A stretch of 64,000 nucleotides of DNA from assembly GCF_900129905.1 (NCBI RefSeq), contig NZ_FQXG01000002.1, forward strand, positions 186,001-250,000, in the 5' to 3' direction. Shown piece by piece: positions 1-9,305 of this stretch (positions are counted from its first letter, which is position 1; each line of letters starts with the position of its first letter). The DNA comes from Ferrimonas marina (GTDB lineage: Bacteria; Pseudomonadota; Gammaproteobacteria; Enterobacterales; Shewanellaceae). The notes beneath the pieces are model-generated. The model did not search any database and had not been told where the DNA came from. It was given only the letters and a program-made list of their open reading frames with translations. A program made the position numbers and the translations under genes.

Positions 1-460
1 CGGAGGTAGCGCGGTCGAGCCGGTGCACCAGTTCCAGATTGCGCTCCTTGGGGCGCAGCGCCCGCAGCGCCTCGATCACCCCGAAATTGACCCCACTGCC
101 GCCGTGCACCGCAATGCCGGAGGGCTTGTTGATCACCAGCATCACCTTATCTTCGTAGACAATGTGCTGCTCCAGCGACGCCACCTTCTCCAGCTTGGCG
201 GAAGGCAGGGCATCGGGCTTGGGCTCGGCCATACGGATGGGGGCGATACGGATCTGATCGCCATAGGCCAATTTGTATTCGGGTTTAATGCGCTTTTTAT
301 TCACCCGCACCTCCCCTTTGCGCAAAAGTCGATAAATCAGACTCTTTGGCACGCCTTTTAGGAAGGTAATCAGGAAGTTATCGATTCTTTGACCGGCATG
401 GTCTTCGTCAATATCCAGCCATTGCACGGCGCTGGACTTGGGGGCATTAGTCTCTGTCAT
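1..460 (-). CDS. rluC: 23S rRNA pseudouridine synthase RluC (N-terminal part, runs off the window)
   Basis: Reading leftward from the ATG at 458-460, the frame stays open to the window edge (about 153 residues), so only the N-terminal half is present. Residues 18-80 look like an S4 RNA-binding domain. They are followed by the start of the pseudouridine synthase domain, with [12 protein letters not shown] and the catalytic-loop motif HRLDRATS, whose Asp is the expected nucleophile. RluC isomerises uridines 955, 2504 and 2580 of 23S rRNA in E. coli. The divergent arrangement with rne matches E. coli. RluD-type paralogues share the motif, but the N-terminal sequence and the neighbour favour RluC. 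Confidence 0.9.
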   Translation of the reverse strand, partial: MTETNAPKSSAVQWLDIDEDHAGQRIDNFLITFLKGVPKSLIYRLLRKGEVRVNKKRIKPEYKLAYGDQIRIAPIRMAEPKPDALPSAKLEKVASLEQHIVYEDKVMLVINKPSGIAVHGGSGVNFGVIEALRALRPKERNLELVHRLDRATS

Positions 461-1028
461 GGAAGATATTGTACCCGTTTCGTCGCAACGCCCCAAATGA
501 GCGATGTTCTTCATTGCCCGTAAATTACAGAATTGCTATTCTTGTCGCACCGATGGTTGTTGCTGACTCAAACATAGTCGCCCAATCTCGGCCGGAACTG
601 GAAGCGCATCGGGTGTCACGCAGTAATACGACCCCGTCAATTCGCCAGGTTGATAAGCCCGCATCAATACCCTTTTGCGGCCCAATCCAGGCCCATTTGC
701 CATTGGCGACGCCCCACTCCACCGAATGAATTATTAAAGGTAAATCGTTACCGCTTCAGGTTTAGCCGGCCAACTCCGGCAATAGAGAATTTTTCCCAGG
801 CGCTGGCAAGATTGGCGACTGGTGAGTGCTTCGGCACTGGACAACGGGGCCTAACAGGCGATTCGAACATCCGTGGCTGGCCCACGGCCGCCTGCTCTTG
901 GTTACGGCGTGACTGCCGTCTGCCCCCTCCCCCAACCAGCCGTGAGGCTGCAACATCTTTGCCATTGGGGTGCCGGATGCGCCCGATGCTTAACCTGAAC
1001 GGTGACTCTAAATGGACTCAGTCACCTA
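461..1028. promoter_or_regulatory. rluC-rne divergent intergenic region with probable long rne leader
   Basis: 568 bp without a convincing gene. On the + strand it contains several small perfect hairpins: 825-838 (AGTGC/GCACT closed by a TTCG tetraloop), 904-919 (ACGGC/GCCGT) and 938-949 (AGCC/GGCT). E. coli rne has a 361-nt leader whose hairpins mediate autoregulation by RNase E, and this region has the right place and size for a counterpart. That function is inferred from position; I could not match individual E. coli hairpins. Confidence 0.45.
514..542 (+). promoter_or_regulatory. candidate sigma-70 promoter for rne
   Basis: TTGCCC at 514-519 and TATTCT at 537-542 are separated by exactly 17 bp. 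Use of this promoter would give an rne leader of about 480 nt. Both boxes deviate from consensus, so this is only a candidate. Confidence 0.3.
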
Positions 1029-4000
1029 ATGAAAAGAATGCTGATCAATGCAACTCAATCTGAAGAGTTGCGTGTGGCACTGGTCGATGGCCAGCGCCTG
1101 TACGATCTGGACATCGAAAGTCCCGGTCATGAGCAGAAAAAAGCTAACATCTACAAAGGTAAAATCACCCGCGTAGAACCCTCCCTGGAAGCTGCCTTCG
1201 TCGATTATGGCGCTGAGCGTCACGGTTTCCTGCCCCTCAAAGAGATTGCCCGCGAGTACTTCTCCGAATCCGCCTCCAAGGGTCGCCCCAGCATTAAGGA
1301 AGCGATCAAGGAAGGTCAGGAAGTGATCGTCCAGGTGGACAAAGAGGAGCGTGGTACCAAGGGCGCCGCCCTGACCACCTTCATCAGCCTGGCCGGTTCC
1401 TACTTGGTTCTGATGCCCAACAACCCCCGTGCCGGTGGTATCTCCCGCCGCATCGAGGGCGATGAGCGCTCCGAGCTGAAAGAGGCGCTGTCCAAGCTGA
1501 CCGTGCCGGAAGGGATGGGCCTGATTGTTCGCACTGCCGGTGTGGGCAAAGCCGCTGAAGAGCTGGGCGAGGATCTCAACGTGCTGCTGCACCACTGGGA
1601 TGCCATCACCCAGGCTGCCGGTGCCCGTCCGGCGCCGTTCCTGATCCACCAGGAAAGCAACGTCATCGTTCGCGCTATTCGTGATTACCTGCGCAGCGAC
1701 ATCGGCGAGATCCTGATTGACCATCAGCGCATCTTCGAGCAAGCCAAGGAGCACATCTCCCTGGTGCGCCCCGACGCCGTCAGCAAGCTCAAGCTGTACC
1801 AGAGCGAAGTGCCGCTGTTCACCCACTACCAGATCGAAAGTCAGATCGAATCCGCCTTCCAGCGTGAGGTTCGCCTGCCTTCCGGTGGTTCCATCGTTAT
1901 CGATCCCACCGAAGCTCTGACCGCCATCGACATCAACTCCGCTCGCGCCACCAAAGGCGGCGACATTGAAGAGACCGCGCTACAGACCAACCTGGAAGCC
2001 GCCGATGAGATCGCTCGCCAGTTACGCCTGCGTGACCTGGGCGGCCTGGTGGTCATCGATTACATCGATATGGGCCCGGTTCGTCACCAGCGTGAAGTGG
2101 AAAACCGTCTGCGTGACGCGGTACGCCAAGACCGTGCCCGCGTACAGATCGGCCGTATCTCCCGCTTCGGTCTGCTGGAGATGTCCCGTCAGCGTCTGCG
2201 TCCTTCCCTGGGCGAATCCGCTGCACACCTGTGCCCGCGCTGTAACGGTCAGGGTAGCATCCGTGGCACCGAGTCCCTGGCGCTGTCCATCCTGCGCCTG
2301 ATGGAAGAGGAAGCGATCAAGGAGAACACCTCCCAGATCGAAGCCCAGGTGCCCACCGATGTGGCCGCCTACCTGCTCAACGAGAAGCGCAAAGCGATCC
2401 GCATCATCGAGCAACGCCACAAGGTGGAGGTGTACGTCATCCCCCACCCGCACATGGAGACCCCGGCCTACAAGGTGGTACGTCACCGTAAGGACGACAC
2501 CATCGCCGAAGCCAGCTACACCCTGGTGGAGCGTCCGGAGGCAAAACTGTACGAGCCGCGTAAGCTGGAGCGTCAGCAAGGCGACAAGCCGGCCCTGAGC
2601 GGTCTGGCCACCCCGGCGGCCCCGGCCGCAGCAGCCGCTGCCGCACAGCCGAAGGCCAAAGAGGAGCAGCCCAAGCGCGAAGAGCGCAAGCCGAAGAAAG
2701 CCAAGCCCCAGCCGAAGGCCAAGAAGGAAGAGGCCAAGCCCTCCTTGTTCGGTCGTCTGGCAGCGGCAGTCAAAGGCCTGTTCGGTGCCGAAGAGGAAGA
2801 GGCCAAGCCGGAGCCTAAGGGCCGTCGCGGTAACCAGCAGCGTCGTCGTGGCGAGCGCCAGGAGCGCGGTGAGCGTGGCGATCGCAACCGTCGCAACCGT
2901 CAGCGCAGCGGCGAGAAGCGTGAAGACAAAGAGCAGAGCCTGGAGGCCAACAAGGAGCGCCGTCGCAACCGTCGTGACCGTCGCGAGCGCACCGATGAGC
3001 CGCGTCAGGAGCAGCGTGCTGACAACCGTCGCAAAGACCGTGACGATCGTCGCCGCAGCGAGCGACCGGAGCAGCAGAACGAAGAGCGTAAAGCCAGCCG
3101 TGAGCGCCGCCGTAAGGAGGAGAAGCCGCAGGTTGAGCAGGTTGAGAAGGTAGAAGCCGCTCAGGTCGAGAAGAGCGAAGCGCCGGCGCAGAAGCGCGAG
3201 CGTCGCCAGCGTCGCAAGATGGACCGCTCCGTCCGCTTGGACAGCCGCAACACTGCCGCCCAGCCGGTCCAGGAAGTGGCCCAGCAAGCGGAAGTGGTTG
3301 CCGAGCGCGCCCCGACCAAGCCGGTTGACGCCGTTGAGCCTATCGCACCGGTACAAACCGGTGAGGCGATTGAAGCCGGCCAGGTTGAAGGCGGTGAAAC
3401 CGAACTGACCCTGACCGATAACGAGCGCCAGGCACACCGTCGCTCCCGTCGCAGCCCGCGTCACCTGCGTGCCGCCGGTCAACGTCGTCGTCGCAGCCAT
3501 CGCGACGAGGAGAAGGGCACTGATGCGGTAGCGGATGCCGAAAGCCTGCAGCAGGATCCGGTAGATGCACGCTACCCGGAAGAGCAACCGGCCGAGCAAC
3601 AGCTGCAGATGCCGCTGGAGCAAGCCGAAGCCCCGGTAGAAGTCAAACCTGAAGCCCCCGCAGAGACCAAGGTTGAAGCCCCGGTAGAAGCCAAAGCCGA
3701 AGCCCCGGTAGAAACCAAAGCCGAAGCCCCGGTAGAAACCAAAGCGGAAGCCCCGGTAGAAGCCAAGACCGAAGCCCCGGTAGAAGCCAAAGCGAAAGCC
3801 CCGGTAGAAGCCAAAGCGGAAGCCCCGGTCGAAGCCAAAGCGGAAGCCCCGGTCGAAGCCAAGGCGGAAGCCCCGGTAGAAGCCAAGGCGGAAGCCCCGG
3901 TAGAGGCCAAAGTGGAAGCCCCGGTACAAGCCAAGGCGGAAGCCCCGGTAGAAGTCAAAGCGGAAGCCCCGGTTGAAGCCAAGGTTGAAGCCCCGGTAGA

Positions 4001-4328
4001 AGCCAAGGCAGAAGCTCCGGTTGAAGCTAAAGCCGAAGCGCCGGTAGAAACCAAGGCTGAAGCCCCGGTTGAAGCCAAAGCGGAAGCGCCGGTCGAAGCT
4101 AAAGCAGAAGCGCCGGTAGAAGCCAAAGCGGAAGCGCCGGTTGAAGCCAAGCCGGTCAAGCTGGACCTGAGCCGCGGCACTCAAGCTGAGATGGCCCGTC
4201 CTAGCAAAGAAGCGCCAGAGATGCCGCTGGTGGACGTTGCCGTTCCGGAGTTTGAGGCAAAGCCCAATGACTTCGCCAAGAACCGCTACGGCAAGATGGT
4301 CAACTCCAACATGACCCGCCCGGAGTAA
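1029..4328 (+). CDS. rne: Ribonuclease E
   Basis: Essential endoribonuclease and scaffold of the RNA degradosome (1099 aa). I chose the ATG at 1029 because the protein then begins [10 protein letters not shown], as in E. coli; the frame is open 27 bp further upstream. The S1 domain lies at about residues 35-125. Asp301 (in [15 protein letters not shown]) and Asp344 (VVIDYIDM) correspond to the Mg-binding Asp303/346 of E. coli. The Zn-link CPRC is at 402-405. An amphipathic membrane-targeting helix ([16 protein letters not shown]) is at about 571-586. An Arg-rich RNA-binding segment follows at about 600-830. Residues 868-1043 are about 22 copies of an APVEAKAE octapeptide, an unusual acidic, Ala/Pro-rich spacer before a short conserved-looking C-terminal end. 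Confidence 0.97.
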   Translation: MKRMLINATQSEELRVALVDGQRLYDLDIESPGHEQKKANIYKGKITRVEPSLEAAFVDYGAERHGFLPLKEIAREYFSESASKGRPSIKEAIKEGQEVIVQVDKEERGTKGAALTTFISLAGSYLVLMPNNPRAGGISRRIEGDERSELKEALSKLTVPEGMGLIVRTAGVGKAAEELGEDLNVLLHHWDAITQAAGARPAPFLIHQESNVIVRAIRDYLRSDIGEILIDHQRIFEQAKEHISLVRPDAVSKLKLYQSEVPLFTHYQIESQIESAFQREVRLPSGGSIVIDPTEALTAIDINSARATKGGDIEETALQTNLEAADEIARQLRLRDLGGLVVIDYIDMGPVRHQREVENRLRDAVRQDRARVQIGRISRFGLLEMSRQRLRPSLGESAAHLCPRCNGQGSIRGTESLALSILRLMEEEAIKENTSQIEAQVPTDVAAYLLNEKRKAIRIIEQRHKVEVYVIPHPHMETPAYKVVRHRKDDTIAEASYTLVERPEAKLYEPRKLERQQGDKPALSGLATPAAPAAAAAAAQPKAKEEQPKREERKPKKAKPQPKAKKEEAKPSLFGRLAAAVKGLFGAEEEEAKPEPKGRRGNQQRRRGERQERGERGDRNRRNRQRSGEKREDKEQSLEANKERRRNRRDRRERTDEPRQEQRADNRRKDRDDRRRSERPEQQNEERKASRERRRKEEKPQVEQVEKVEAAQVEKSEAPAQKRERRQRRKMDRSVRLDSRNTAAQPVQEVAQQAEVVAERAPTKPVDAVEPIAPVQTGEAIEAGQVEGGETELTLTDNERQAHRRSRRSPRHLRAAGQRRRRSHRDEEKGTDAVADAESLQQDPVDARYPEEQPAEQQLQMPLEQAEAPVEVKPEAPAETKVEAPVEAKAEAPVETKAEAPVETKAEAPVEAKTEAPVEAKAKAPVEAKAEAPVEAKAEAPVEAKAEAPVEAKAEAPVEAKVEAPVQAKAEAPVEVKAEAPVEAKVEAPVEAKAEAPVEAKAEAPVETKAEAPVEAKAEAPVEAKAEAPVEAKAEAPVEAKPVKLDLSRGTQAEMARPSKEAPEMPLVDVAVPEFEAKPNDFAKNRYGKMVNSNMTRPE
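3630..4157 (+). repeat. 24-bp in-frame tandem repeat in rne (about 22 units)
   Basis: Consecutive 24-bp units encode variants of APVEAKAE ([24 protein letters not shown] and so on). Units differ mostly at third codon positions and at the E-A-K/E-T-K position. The period is constant with no frame break. Such arrays readily change copy number by slippage or recombination without disturbing the frame. Confidence 0.93.
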
Positions 4329-4345
4329 ATCCCGGACAAACAAAA

Positions 4346-4371
4346 AGCCACCCAAATGGGTGGCTTTTTTG
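4346..4371 (+). terminator. rne terminator
   Basis: Perfect 8-bp stem AGCCACCC/GGGTGGCT with a 4-nt loop, followed by a T run. It lies 18 bp after the rne stop and can act in both directions for the convergent phosphatase gene. Confidence 0.9.
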
Positions 4372-4394
4372 TGCCTGTTTGAAACCCCTCGGAG

Positions 4395-4877
4395 TCAGCG
4401 CTGGCGGCGTATCGCCTCCATCAGCGGCTCCGCTGCGTCCTCCAGCAGGTCCAGCACCAACTCAAAGCCCCGCTCACCGCCGTAATAGGGGTCCGGCACC
4501 TCGCGCTCGGCCCCCGTGCCCCAATCCAGGATCAGGGCGACCTTATCCTGCTGATGGGGCTGAGCCAGGGCGCGGATGTCCCTCAGGTTTTGCTGATCCG
4601 CCGCCAGGATAAGGTCAAAGCGCTCCAGGTCCACCGTGGTGATGGCCCGGGCCCGCATACCAGAGAAGTCGTAGCCACGACGCTCTCCGGCCTCCTGAGA
4701 GCGGGGATCCGGTTTCTCGCCGGCGTGGTAGGCGATGGTGCCGGCGGAGTCGATCTCCAACTCCAATCCATATTGCTCGGCCTTGGCCCGGAACACCGCC
4801 TCGGCAGTGGGTGAACGGCAGATGTTGCCCATACAGACCAGGAGCACAGATGTGACCGGGTGGGTAAGCTTTGCCAT
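4395..4877 (-). CDS. Low-molecular-weight protein-tyrosine phosphatase
   Basis: 160-aa cytosolic phosphatase of the LMW-PTP family. The P-loop CX5R is at Cys15-Arg21 (VCMGNICRSP) and the general-acid loop DPYYGG lies near residue 127. Family members dephosphorylate phosphotyrosine, in some bacteria on polysaccharide-export kinases. No kinase or capsule gene lies nearby, so the substrate is unknown. It is convergent with rne and 68 bp downstream of the msrBA stop on the same strand. Confidence 0.92.
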   Translation of the reverse strand: MAKLTHPVTSVLLVCMGNICRSPTAEAVFRAKAEQYGLELEIDSAGTIAYHAGEKPDPRSQEAGERRGYDFSGMRARAITTVDLERFDLILAADQQNLRDIRALAQPHQQDKVALILDWGTGAEREVPDPYYGGERGFELVLDLLEDAAEPLMEAIRRQR

Positions 4878-4945
4878 GCAATAACTCCCTGATTGCTGTT
4901 GCTAAAAACTCATCCTAACAAGCCCAACCAACAGCAACCAGCACC

Positions 4946-5851
4946 CTACTCCGGTTGGATCCTGTCCGCGTATTTGGCAGCCAGCTTGGCCAGCTTAGGG
5001 CCTATGTTCCAGGCGCAATAGGGCTGGGCTGGGTTGCGGTTGAAGTAGTTGTGATGCTCCGGCTCCGCCGGATAGAACGGCGCCGCCTCTCGCAGCTCGG
5101 TGACAATGGGCGAGGAGAAGTATCGCGCCTGGGTCAACCGCTCAATGTGCTGCTCGGCGGCCTCACGCTGCGCTGCATCCTGGCAGAAGATCACGCCACG
5201 GTATTGGCTGCCCTTATCCGCTCCCTGCTGATCCCAACTGGTGGGATCGTGGCAGTCAAAGAACAGCTCCAGCAGTTGGTCATAGCTGACCTCTGCCGGG
5301 TCAAACTGCAACGAGATCACCTCGATATGGCCACTGTTGCCACTGCAGACCTGACGATAGTGGGCGCTGTCCGCGTCGCCGCCGCTGTAGCCGCTGGTGA
5401 CCTGGGTGACACCAATGATCCGCTGAAACAGCGCCTCCAGGCACCAGAAACAGCCTCCGCCAAACACCGCGGTCTGGCTACCCGATGTGCTTTGCTGCGG
5501 GGTAAAGCTCAGCGCCAGGGCATTCACGCAGTGGCGCAGGTTCTTGTCGGTCAGTCGCTCTCCGCTGAACACATGCCCCAGGTGGCCACCACACTGGGCG
5601 CAGAGGATCTCGGTACGGCGACCGTCGGCATCCACCTCCCGGCGCACCGCGCCGGGCAACTCGTCGTCAAACGAGGGCCAACCGCAGCCTGCGTCGAACT
5701 TGCTGTCCGACTGGTAGAGGGGCGCCTGACAGCGGCGACAGCAATAGACACCGGGGCTGTCCAGGTAGAGAAAGCGGCCACTGAAGGGATGCTCCGTGCC
5801 CTTCTCTTCCAATACACGGCGTTCTTGTTCAGTCAGGGGCAACTCGGGCAT
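4946..5851 (-). CDS. Bifunctional peptide-methionine sulfoxide reductase MsrB-MsrA
   Basis: 301-aa fusion that repairs both epimers of oxidised methionine. The MsrB domain (about residues 1-118) has Zn-binding CRRC and CAQC pairs and the catalytic Cys in RHCVNALAL. The MsrA domain (about 125-290) starts with the GGGCFWC catalytic motif and has the SGYSGG signature. There is no obvious signal peptide, so it is probably cytosolic, unlike the secreted Neisseria PilB-type fusion. The domain order is B then A. The thioredoxin-type reductant must come from elsewhere. Confidence 0.94.
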   Translation of the reverse strand: MPELPLTEQERRVLEEKGTEHPFSGRFLYLDSPGVYCCRRCQAPLYQSDSKFDAGCGWPSFDDELPGAVRREVDADGRRTEILCAQCGGHLGHVFSGERLTDKNLRHCVNALALSFTPQQSTSGSQTAVFGGGCFWCLEALFQRIIGVTQVTSGYSGGDADSAHYRQVCSGNSGHIEVISLQFDPAEVSYDQLLELFFDCHDPTSWDQQGADKGSQYRGVIFCQDAAQREAAEQHIERLTQARYFSSPIVTELREAAPFYPAEPEHHNYFNRNPAQPYCAWNIGPKLAKLAAKYADRIQPE

Positions 5852-6031
5852 GGCAGACCTCTCAGGTTGGCTTTATCGGCATGGGACAGGTTGCCCCAAG
5901 ATAGCAAAGTGGACCGGCAGAGTGTGTGGTTGCTTTCGGTTACGGCTTTGCTGGCCTGAATGGACCACTGCAATAGTTGATCCACGTTGAGAGACTCGCC
6001 AGGGTTAGCTTCCTGGCTGGAGCACAATAGA

Positions 6032-6056
6032 AAAAGGGGGCCAGTGGCCCCCTTTT
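6032..6056 (-). terminator. terminator downstream of the small lipoprotein gene
   Basis: Perfect 11-bp stem (AAAAGGGGGCC with its complement) and a 3-nt loop. Read on the - strand it is followed by a T run. It lies 20 bp after the lipoprotein stop. Confidence 0.85.
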
Positions 6057-6075
6057 CAAAATTCTGCAGCAACGC

Positions 6076-6285
6076 TTACTTAGCCTGCTGACTCCAGCCA
6101 AACTGGCCCATGCACTCTTCGAAGCGCCCTTGGAAGTTGGCTTGAGCCGGATCGATACGACGGGTGCAAAACTCCCGGTCCGCCAGGAAGCCTTGATTGT
6201 CTTTGCTGGGGTGGGTCCAGACCGCTTCCGGTCCACCACATCCGACTAAGGTCAAAGCGGCCAAGGCCAGTAGGGTTTTCTTCAC
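6076..6285 (-). CDS. small putative lipoprotein (69 aa)
   Basis: The start is a GTG at 6285 preceded by AGGAG with a 7-nt spacer; the upstream in-frame extension lacks such a site. The N-terminus MKKTLLALAALTLVGCGG is a lipoprotein signal with the lipobox LVGC at residues 13-16. The mature part is 50 residues with two cysteines (FCTRRI and EECMGQF), which could form a disulfide in the periplasm. I do not recognise the family. It has its own strong terminator and is probably monocistronic. Confidence 0.75.
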   Translation of the reverse strand: MKKTLLALAALTLVGCGGPEAVWTHPSKDNQGFLADREFCTRRIDPAQANFQGRFEECMGQFGWSQQAK

Positions 6286-6573
6286 TCTTTTTCTCCTGTG
6301 ATTGCACGGCGCCATAGACAGTGCATTTCTACCGGATCCCTCGGTAGGGAACCAGTCGATAATGAACGTTGCTTTTCGAAAGTATAACCGAGCAAAACAG
6401 CGATTTACCAACTAAGATGCCGAGTTCCCAGTTCGCCTGTGGTCCAGCTCCCGTTTCTACGTTGAGCTGCGCCCTCGCGACCACCGATATCGACGTTACA
6501 GCGTCCATTGCGCCTACCGGTTGCCGCCACTTCTCAGGCAGCCGGCGACAACCACAGATCAAATTTTGTGAAC

Positions 6574-7245
6574 TCAGTCGATCTGCAGGTACTTGTGGAC
6601 CTGGGCGGAGAGGCGCCAGTTGTTGGCGATGCACTGCTCGATGCAAAGCTTGGTGGCGCGGGGGCGCTGGCTGATGGGCTGCAGTGCCACCACCGGGGTC
6701 GCCCCATCAGGCAGGGTAGCCAACAGGGCTTTGAGGTTATCGATGTGCTGCTCGGTGGCCACCGGGTACTTGATCTCGTTGGCTCGGGTCAGCGCTTGCG
6801 GCTGGATCGCCAAGCCGCCCTTCATCCCCTCTTTGGGGGAGACGGTCACCCAGGTGTTGGCATCACAACGCACCTGGAAGCAGCCGGAGGTCTCGATCTG
6901 GCACTGCCAGCCCGCCTCGCTCATCGCCTCGGTCAACGGCGTCAGGTCGTAGAGGCAGGGCTCACCACCGGTGATCACCAATTGGCGTGCCGTGTATTGT
7001 CCCGACGTCAGGTGGGCTACCAAGGCTGACAACGGCCACTGGCTCCAGTGTCCCTTGTCGCCGGACACGCCGATCACCTGCTCGGCATCCACCTTCAGCT
7101 CGGGATCACAGTGCCAGGTGTGCTTGGTATCGCACCAGGCACAACCAACAGGGCACCCCTGCAAGCGCAAAAACACCGCGGGAACGCCAGTGTAGAACCC
7201 CTCCCCCTGGAGGGTTTCGAAGATTTCATTAACCGGGTATTGCAT
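6574..7245 (-). CDS. queE: 7-carboxy-7-deazaguanine synthase QueE
   Basis: 223-aa radical-SAM enzyme that converts 6-carboxytetrahydropterin to 7-carboxy-7-deazaguanine in queuosine biosynthesis. The [4Fe-4S] cluster motif CX3CX2C is at Cys31, Cys35 and Cys38 (GCPVGCAWCDTKH). TGGEPCL near residue 115 is the SAM-binding GGEP motif. The N-terminus MQYPVNEIFETLQGEG and the length match the gammaproteobacterial subtype. A GGAGGGG ribosome-binding site sits upstream of the ATG. No other que gene is in the window. Confidence 0.95.
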   Translation of the reverse strand: MQYPVNEIFETLQGEGFYTGVPAVFLRLQGCPVGCAWCDTKHTWHCDPELKVDAEQVIGVSGDKGHWSQWPLSALVAHLTSGQYTARQLVITGGEPCLYDLTPLTEAMSEAGWQCQIETSGCFQVRCDANTWVTVSPKEGMKGGLAIQPQALTRANEIKYPVATEQHIDNLKALLATLPDGATPVVALQPISQRPRATKLCIEQCIANNWRLSAQVHKYLQID

Positions 7246-7350
7246 CGCCCCTCCTCAATCGAGGCGCTATGGTATCACTTCCGGGCCGCAGCGCGTTGCT
7301 CAGACCGGGTTCCTTTGCCACTTCGTTGCACGGTACTTGGGCGCACAAAC

Positions 7351-7377
7351 AAAAAACGCCGGCAGATGCCGGCGTTT
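7351..7377 (-). terminator. terminator of tetraheme cytochrome gene 1
   Basis: The stem AACGCCGGCA/TGCCGGCGTT is followed on the - strand by a run of T. It lies 23 bp downstream of the cytochrome stop. Confidence 0.88.
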
Positions 7378-7399
7378 TGAACTGTAAGTCGATGCCCGA

Positions 7400-7696
7400 T
7401 TAGTGGCAGGACTCGCAGGTCGCGTTCGCGTCAGCGGCGCTTTCGTGGTCGTGGGTCACGTGGCAGTCGCTGCAGTTCAGCATGCCATCGTGCTCCTCGT
7501 GCGGGCTACCCAGGTCAGCCATGTCGCCGTGACAAGCAACACACTGCTCCATCTCGTGGGCCATGTCAGCGGACGGAGCACCGTCAGCGTGGCAGGACTC
7601 ACAACCACCCATGTCAGCGTGGTTGTCAGCGATGGAAGCGGCAGCGCCAAACGCCATACCGATGCCGAATACGGCAACCAGCAACTTCTTAAACAT
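7400..7696 (-). CDS. cctA: Small tetraheme cytochrome c (CctA/STC-like), copy 1
   Basis: 98-aa periplasmic cytochrome. The start is the ATG at 7696 (MFKKLLVAVFG), with GAGG upstream, rather than the longer upstream extension. The signal peptide probably ends near ASIA at residues 21-24. Four CXXCH haem motifs follow: CESCH, CVACH, CSDCH and CESCH, the last at the extreme C-terminus. The spacing and the GGCESCHADG start resemble the Shewanella small tetraheme cytochrome, which shuttles electrons through the periplasm to terminal reductases. Adjacent to a second copy, with its own terminator. Confidence 0.9.
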   Translation of the reverse strand: MFKKLLVAVFGIGMAFGAAASIADNHADMGGCESCHADGAPSADMAHEMEQCVACHGDMADLGSPHEEHDGMLNCSDCHVTHDHESAADANATCESCH

Positions 7697-7897
7697 AATC
7701 TCATCCTCACAAAGTGTTGGCCAAGGCAAAGGGCCACTCACCAGCCCTGACGTCACCGTCGAGCCTTGGCTCGGGGCAAACTCTACCAAGTTGAGACTGG
7801 CTAAACCGTTGATCGGATCGCAAAAATTGCCAATAACCTCGGAAAAGGAATGGCTTTATCGCCGGTGTCCAGGCAGCGCAATAGCGGTTTTGAGGAT

Positions 7898-7925
7898 AAA
7901 AAAAGCGCCGGCCATTGCCGACGCT
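7898..7925 (-). terminator. terminator of tetraheme cytochrome gene 2
   Basis: GC-rich stem (GCGTCGGC/GCCGGCGC with mismatches) followed by seven T on the - strand. It separates the two cytochrome genes, so each can be an independent transcript. Confidence 0.8.
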
Positions 7926-7946
7926 CAGTTCAAGTGGAGAACCCGA

Positions 7947-8264
7947 CTACTTGTCGTCGTGACAATCCGCACAAGCTCCGCTGGCGTCTGCGGCAGCGGT
8001 GTGCTCATGCACCGCGTGACAGTCAGAGCAGACCAGCATGCCATCGTGGGCCGCGTGCTGATCACCTTCAATCTCAGTCATGCCACCGTGGCATCCCACG
8101 CAGGTCTCGTTCTCATAGGCACCGTCGCTGGAGGGTTCACCATCGGCATGGCAGGACTCACAACCTGCCATGTCGGCGTGAATATCGGCCAGCACATCCG
8201 CCGCTTGCGCGCCCGCCGCCATACCCAGGCCCAGTAACAACACCATCAGCCATCGCTTCATCAT
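7947..8264 (-). CDS. Small tetraheme cytochrome c (CctA/STC-like), copy 2
   Basis: 105-aa paralogue of the neighbouring cytochrome. The start is one of two adjacent ATGs (8264 or 8261) after AGGAG. The signal peptide ends near GAQA. Four CXXCH motifs are present: CESCH, CVGCH, CSDCH and CADCH. The mature sequences share the order and spacing of all haem motifs, including GCESCHADG and HDGML.CSDCH, so this is a tandem duplication. Differences between motifs are mostly in acidic and His residues, which could tune redox potential or partner choice; that is inference. It has a separate terminator. Confidence 0.9.
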   Translation of the reverse strand: MMKRWLMVLLLGLGMAAGAQAADVLADIHADMAGCESCHADGEPSSDGAYENETCVGCHGGMTEIEGDQHAAHDGMLVCSDCHAVHEHTAAADASGACADCHDDK

Positions 8265-8389
8265 CGCATTCTCCTTGGGGGCCGCAGCCCATTTGCTCAC
8301 AATTAATCAAAACTAGCGCAACATGCTAGCTATAACAAATTGAACTGTCGAGTATAAGGCGCTGATGAATCTACCATTTGATTCAAAAC

Positions 8390-8424
8390 AAAAAAAAGCG
8401 GCCGAAGCCGCTTTTGTTTTTTTC
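8390..8424 (-). terminator. htpX terminator (bidirectional shape)
   Basis: AAAAGCGGC and GCCGCTTTT flank a 3-nt loop, with A and T runs on both sides. It lies just downstream of the htpX stop. Confidence 0.88.
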
Positions 8425-8432
8425 ACCGAGAT

Positions 8433-9305
8433 TCAGGCGCCGCGACGCAGGGCATCGATGCGCTGTTCCAGCGGCGGGTGGGTCATCAGCAGCTCAGACA
8501 TGGTCTTCTTACCGCTGATACCGAAGGCCGCCATGTTGGCGGGCATGGTGCTTTCATGACCGTGGCGCAGACGCTCCAGCGCTGCAATCATCTTCTCTCG
8601 GCCGGCCAGGGCGGCACCGCCGCTGTCGGCGCGGAACTCACGCTGACGGGAGAAGTACATCACGATCAGCGAGGCCAGCATGCCGAACACGATCTGCAGG
8701 ATCAGGTCGACCACGAAGAAGGTCATGCCGCCACCCTGCTCGCCCTCTTCATCGTTGCTCAGGGCACCGCTCACCACACCGGCGATCATCTTGGCGATGA
8801 AGATAACAAAGGTGTTTACCACGCCCTGCACCAGCGCCATGGTCACCATGTCGCCATTGGCTACGTGGCTGACCTCGTGGGCCAGTACCGCCTCCACCTC
8901 ATCGCGGTTCATGCCGTACATGAGGCCAGTGGACACCGCCACCAGGGAGTTGTTCTTGCTCGGGCCGGTGGCGAAGGCGTTCATCTCCGGGGCGGAGTAG
9001 ACCGCCACTTCCGGCATCTTGATGCCCGCTTGCTGGGCTTGACGGGCTACGGTGTCCATCAGCCAGGCTTCGTTCTCGTCACGGGGCTGGTCGATAACCT
9101 GCAGGCCCATGGTTTTCTTGGCCATCATCTTGGACATCTGCAGCGAGATCAGGGATCCGCTCATGCCGAAGACCACCGCCACCATGGCGTAGCCGGCGAC
9201 GCTGTGGTAGTCGATGCCCAGCACCGAGAACAGAATGGAAAGTACCACCGAGAACACCAGCATAACCGCCAGGTTGGTCAGCAGAAACAATACGATACGC
9301 TTCAT
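8433..9305 (-). CDS. htpX: Protease HtpX
   Basis: 290-aa inner-membrane zinc metalloprotease of the M48 family (E. coli HtpX has 293 aa). Two hydrophobic segments lie at residues 4-30 and 38-56, two more at about 155-215. The zinc site HEVSH is at 143-147, and the third ligand lies in the [10 protein letters not shown] region. HtpX degrades misfolded membrane proteins together with FtsH and is induced by envelope stress (CpxR in E. coli). I see no clear CpxR box here. Monocistronic. Confidence 0.96.
   Translation of the reverse strand: MKRIVLFLLTNLAVMLVFSVVLSILFSVLGIDYHSVAGYAMVAVVFGMSGSLISLQMSKMMAKKTMGLQVIDQPRDENEAWLMDTVARQAQQAGIKMPEVAVYSAPEMNAFATGPSKNNSLVAVSTGLMYGMNRDEVEAVLAHEVSHVANGDMVTMALVQGVVNTFVIFIAKMIAGVVSGALSNDEEGEQGGGMTFFVVDLILQIVFGMLASLIVMYFSRQREFRADSGGAALAGREKMIAALERLRHGHESTMPANMAAFGISGKKTMSELLMTHPPLEQRIDALRRGA

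Noticed and set aside
650-1063. 137-codon frame upstream of and overlapping rne
   Set aside because: Pro/Arg-rich, no ribosome-binding site, overlaps the rne start; the region is better explained as leader RNA.
2022-4355. Long open frame antisense to rne (777 codons)
   Set aside because: Shadow of rne: composition is low-complexity Leu/Arg/Gly/Phe mirrored from the repeat, and there is no ribosome-binding site or family motif.
7697-7946. FNR site in the tetraheme cytochrome promoter (TTGATCGGATC)
   Set aside because: Spacing is 3 instead of 4 and the second half is poor, so it does not meet the FNR consensus.
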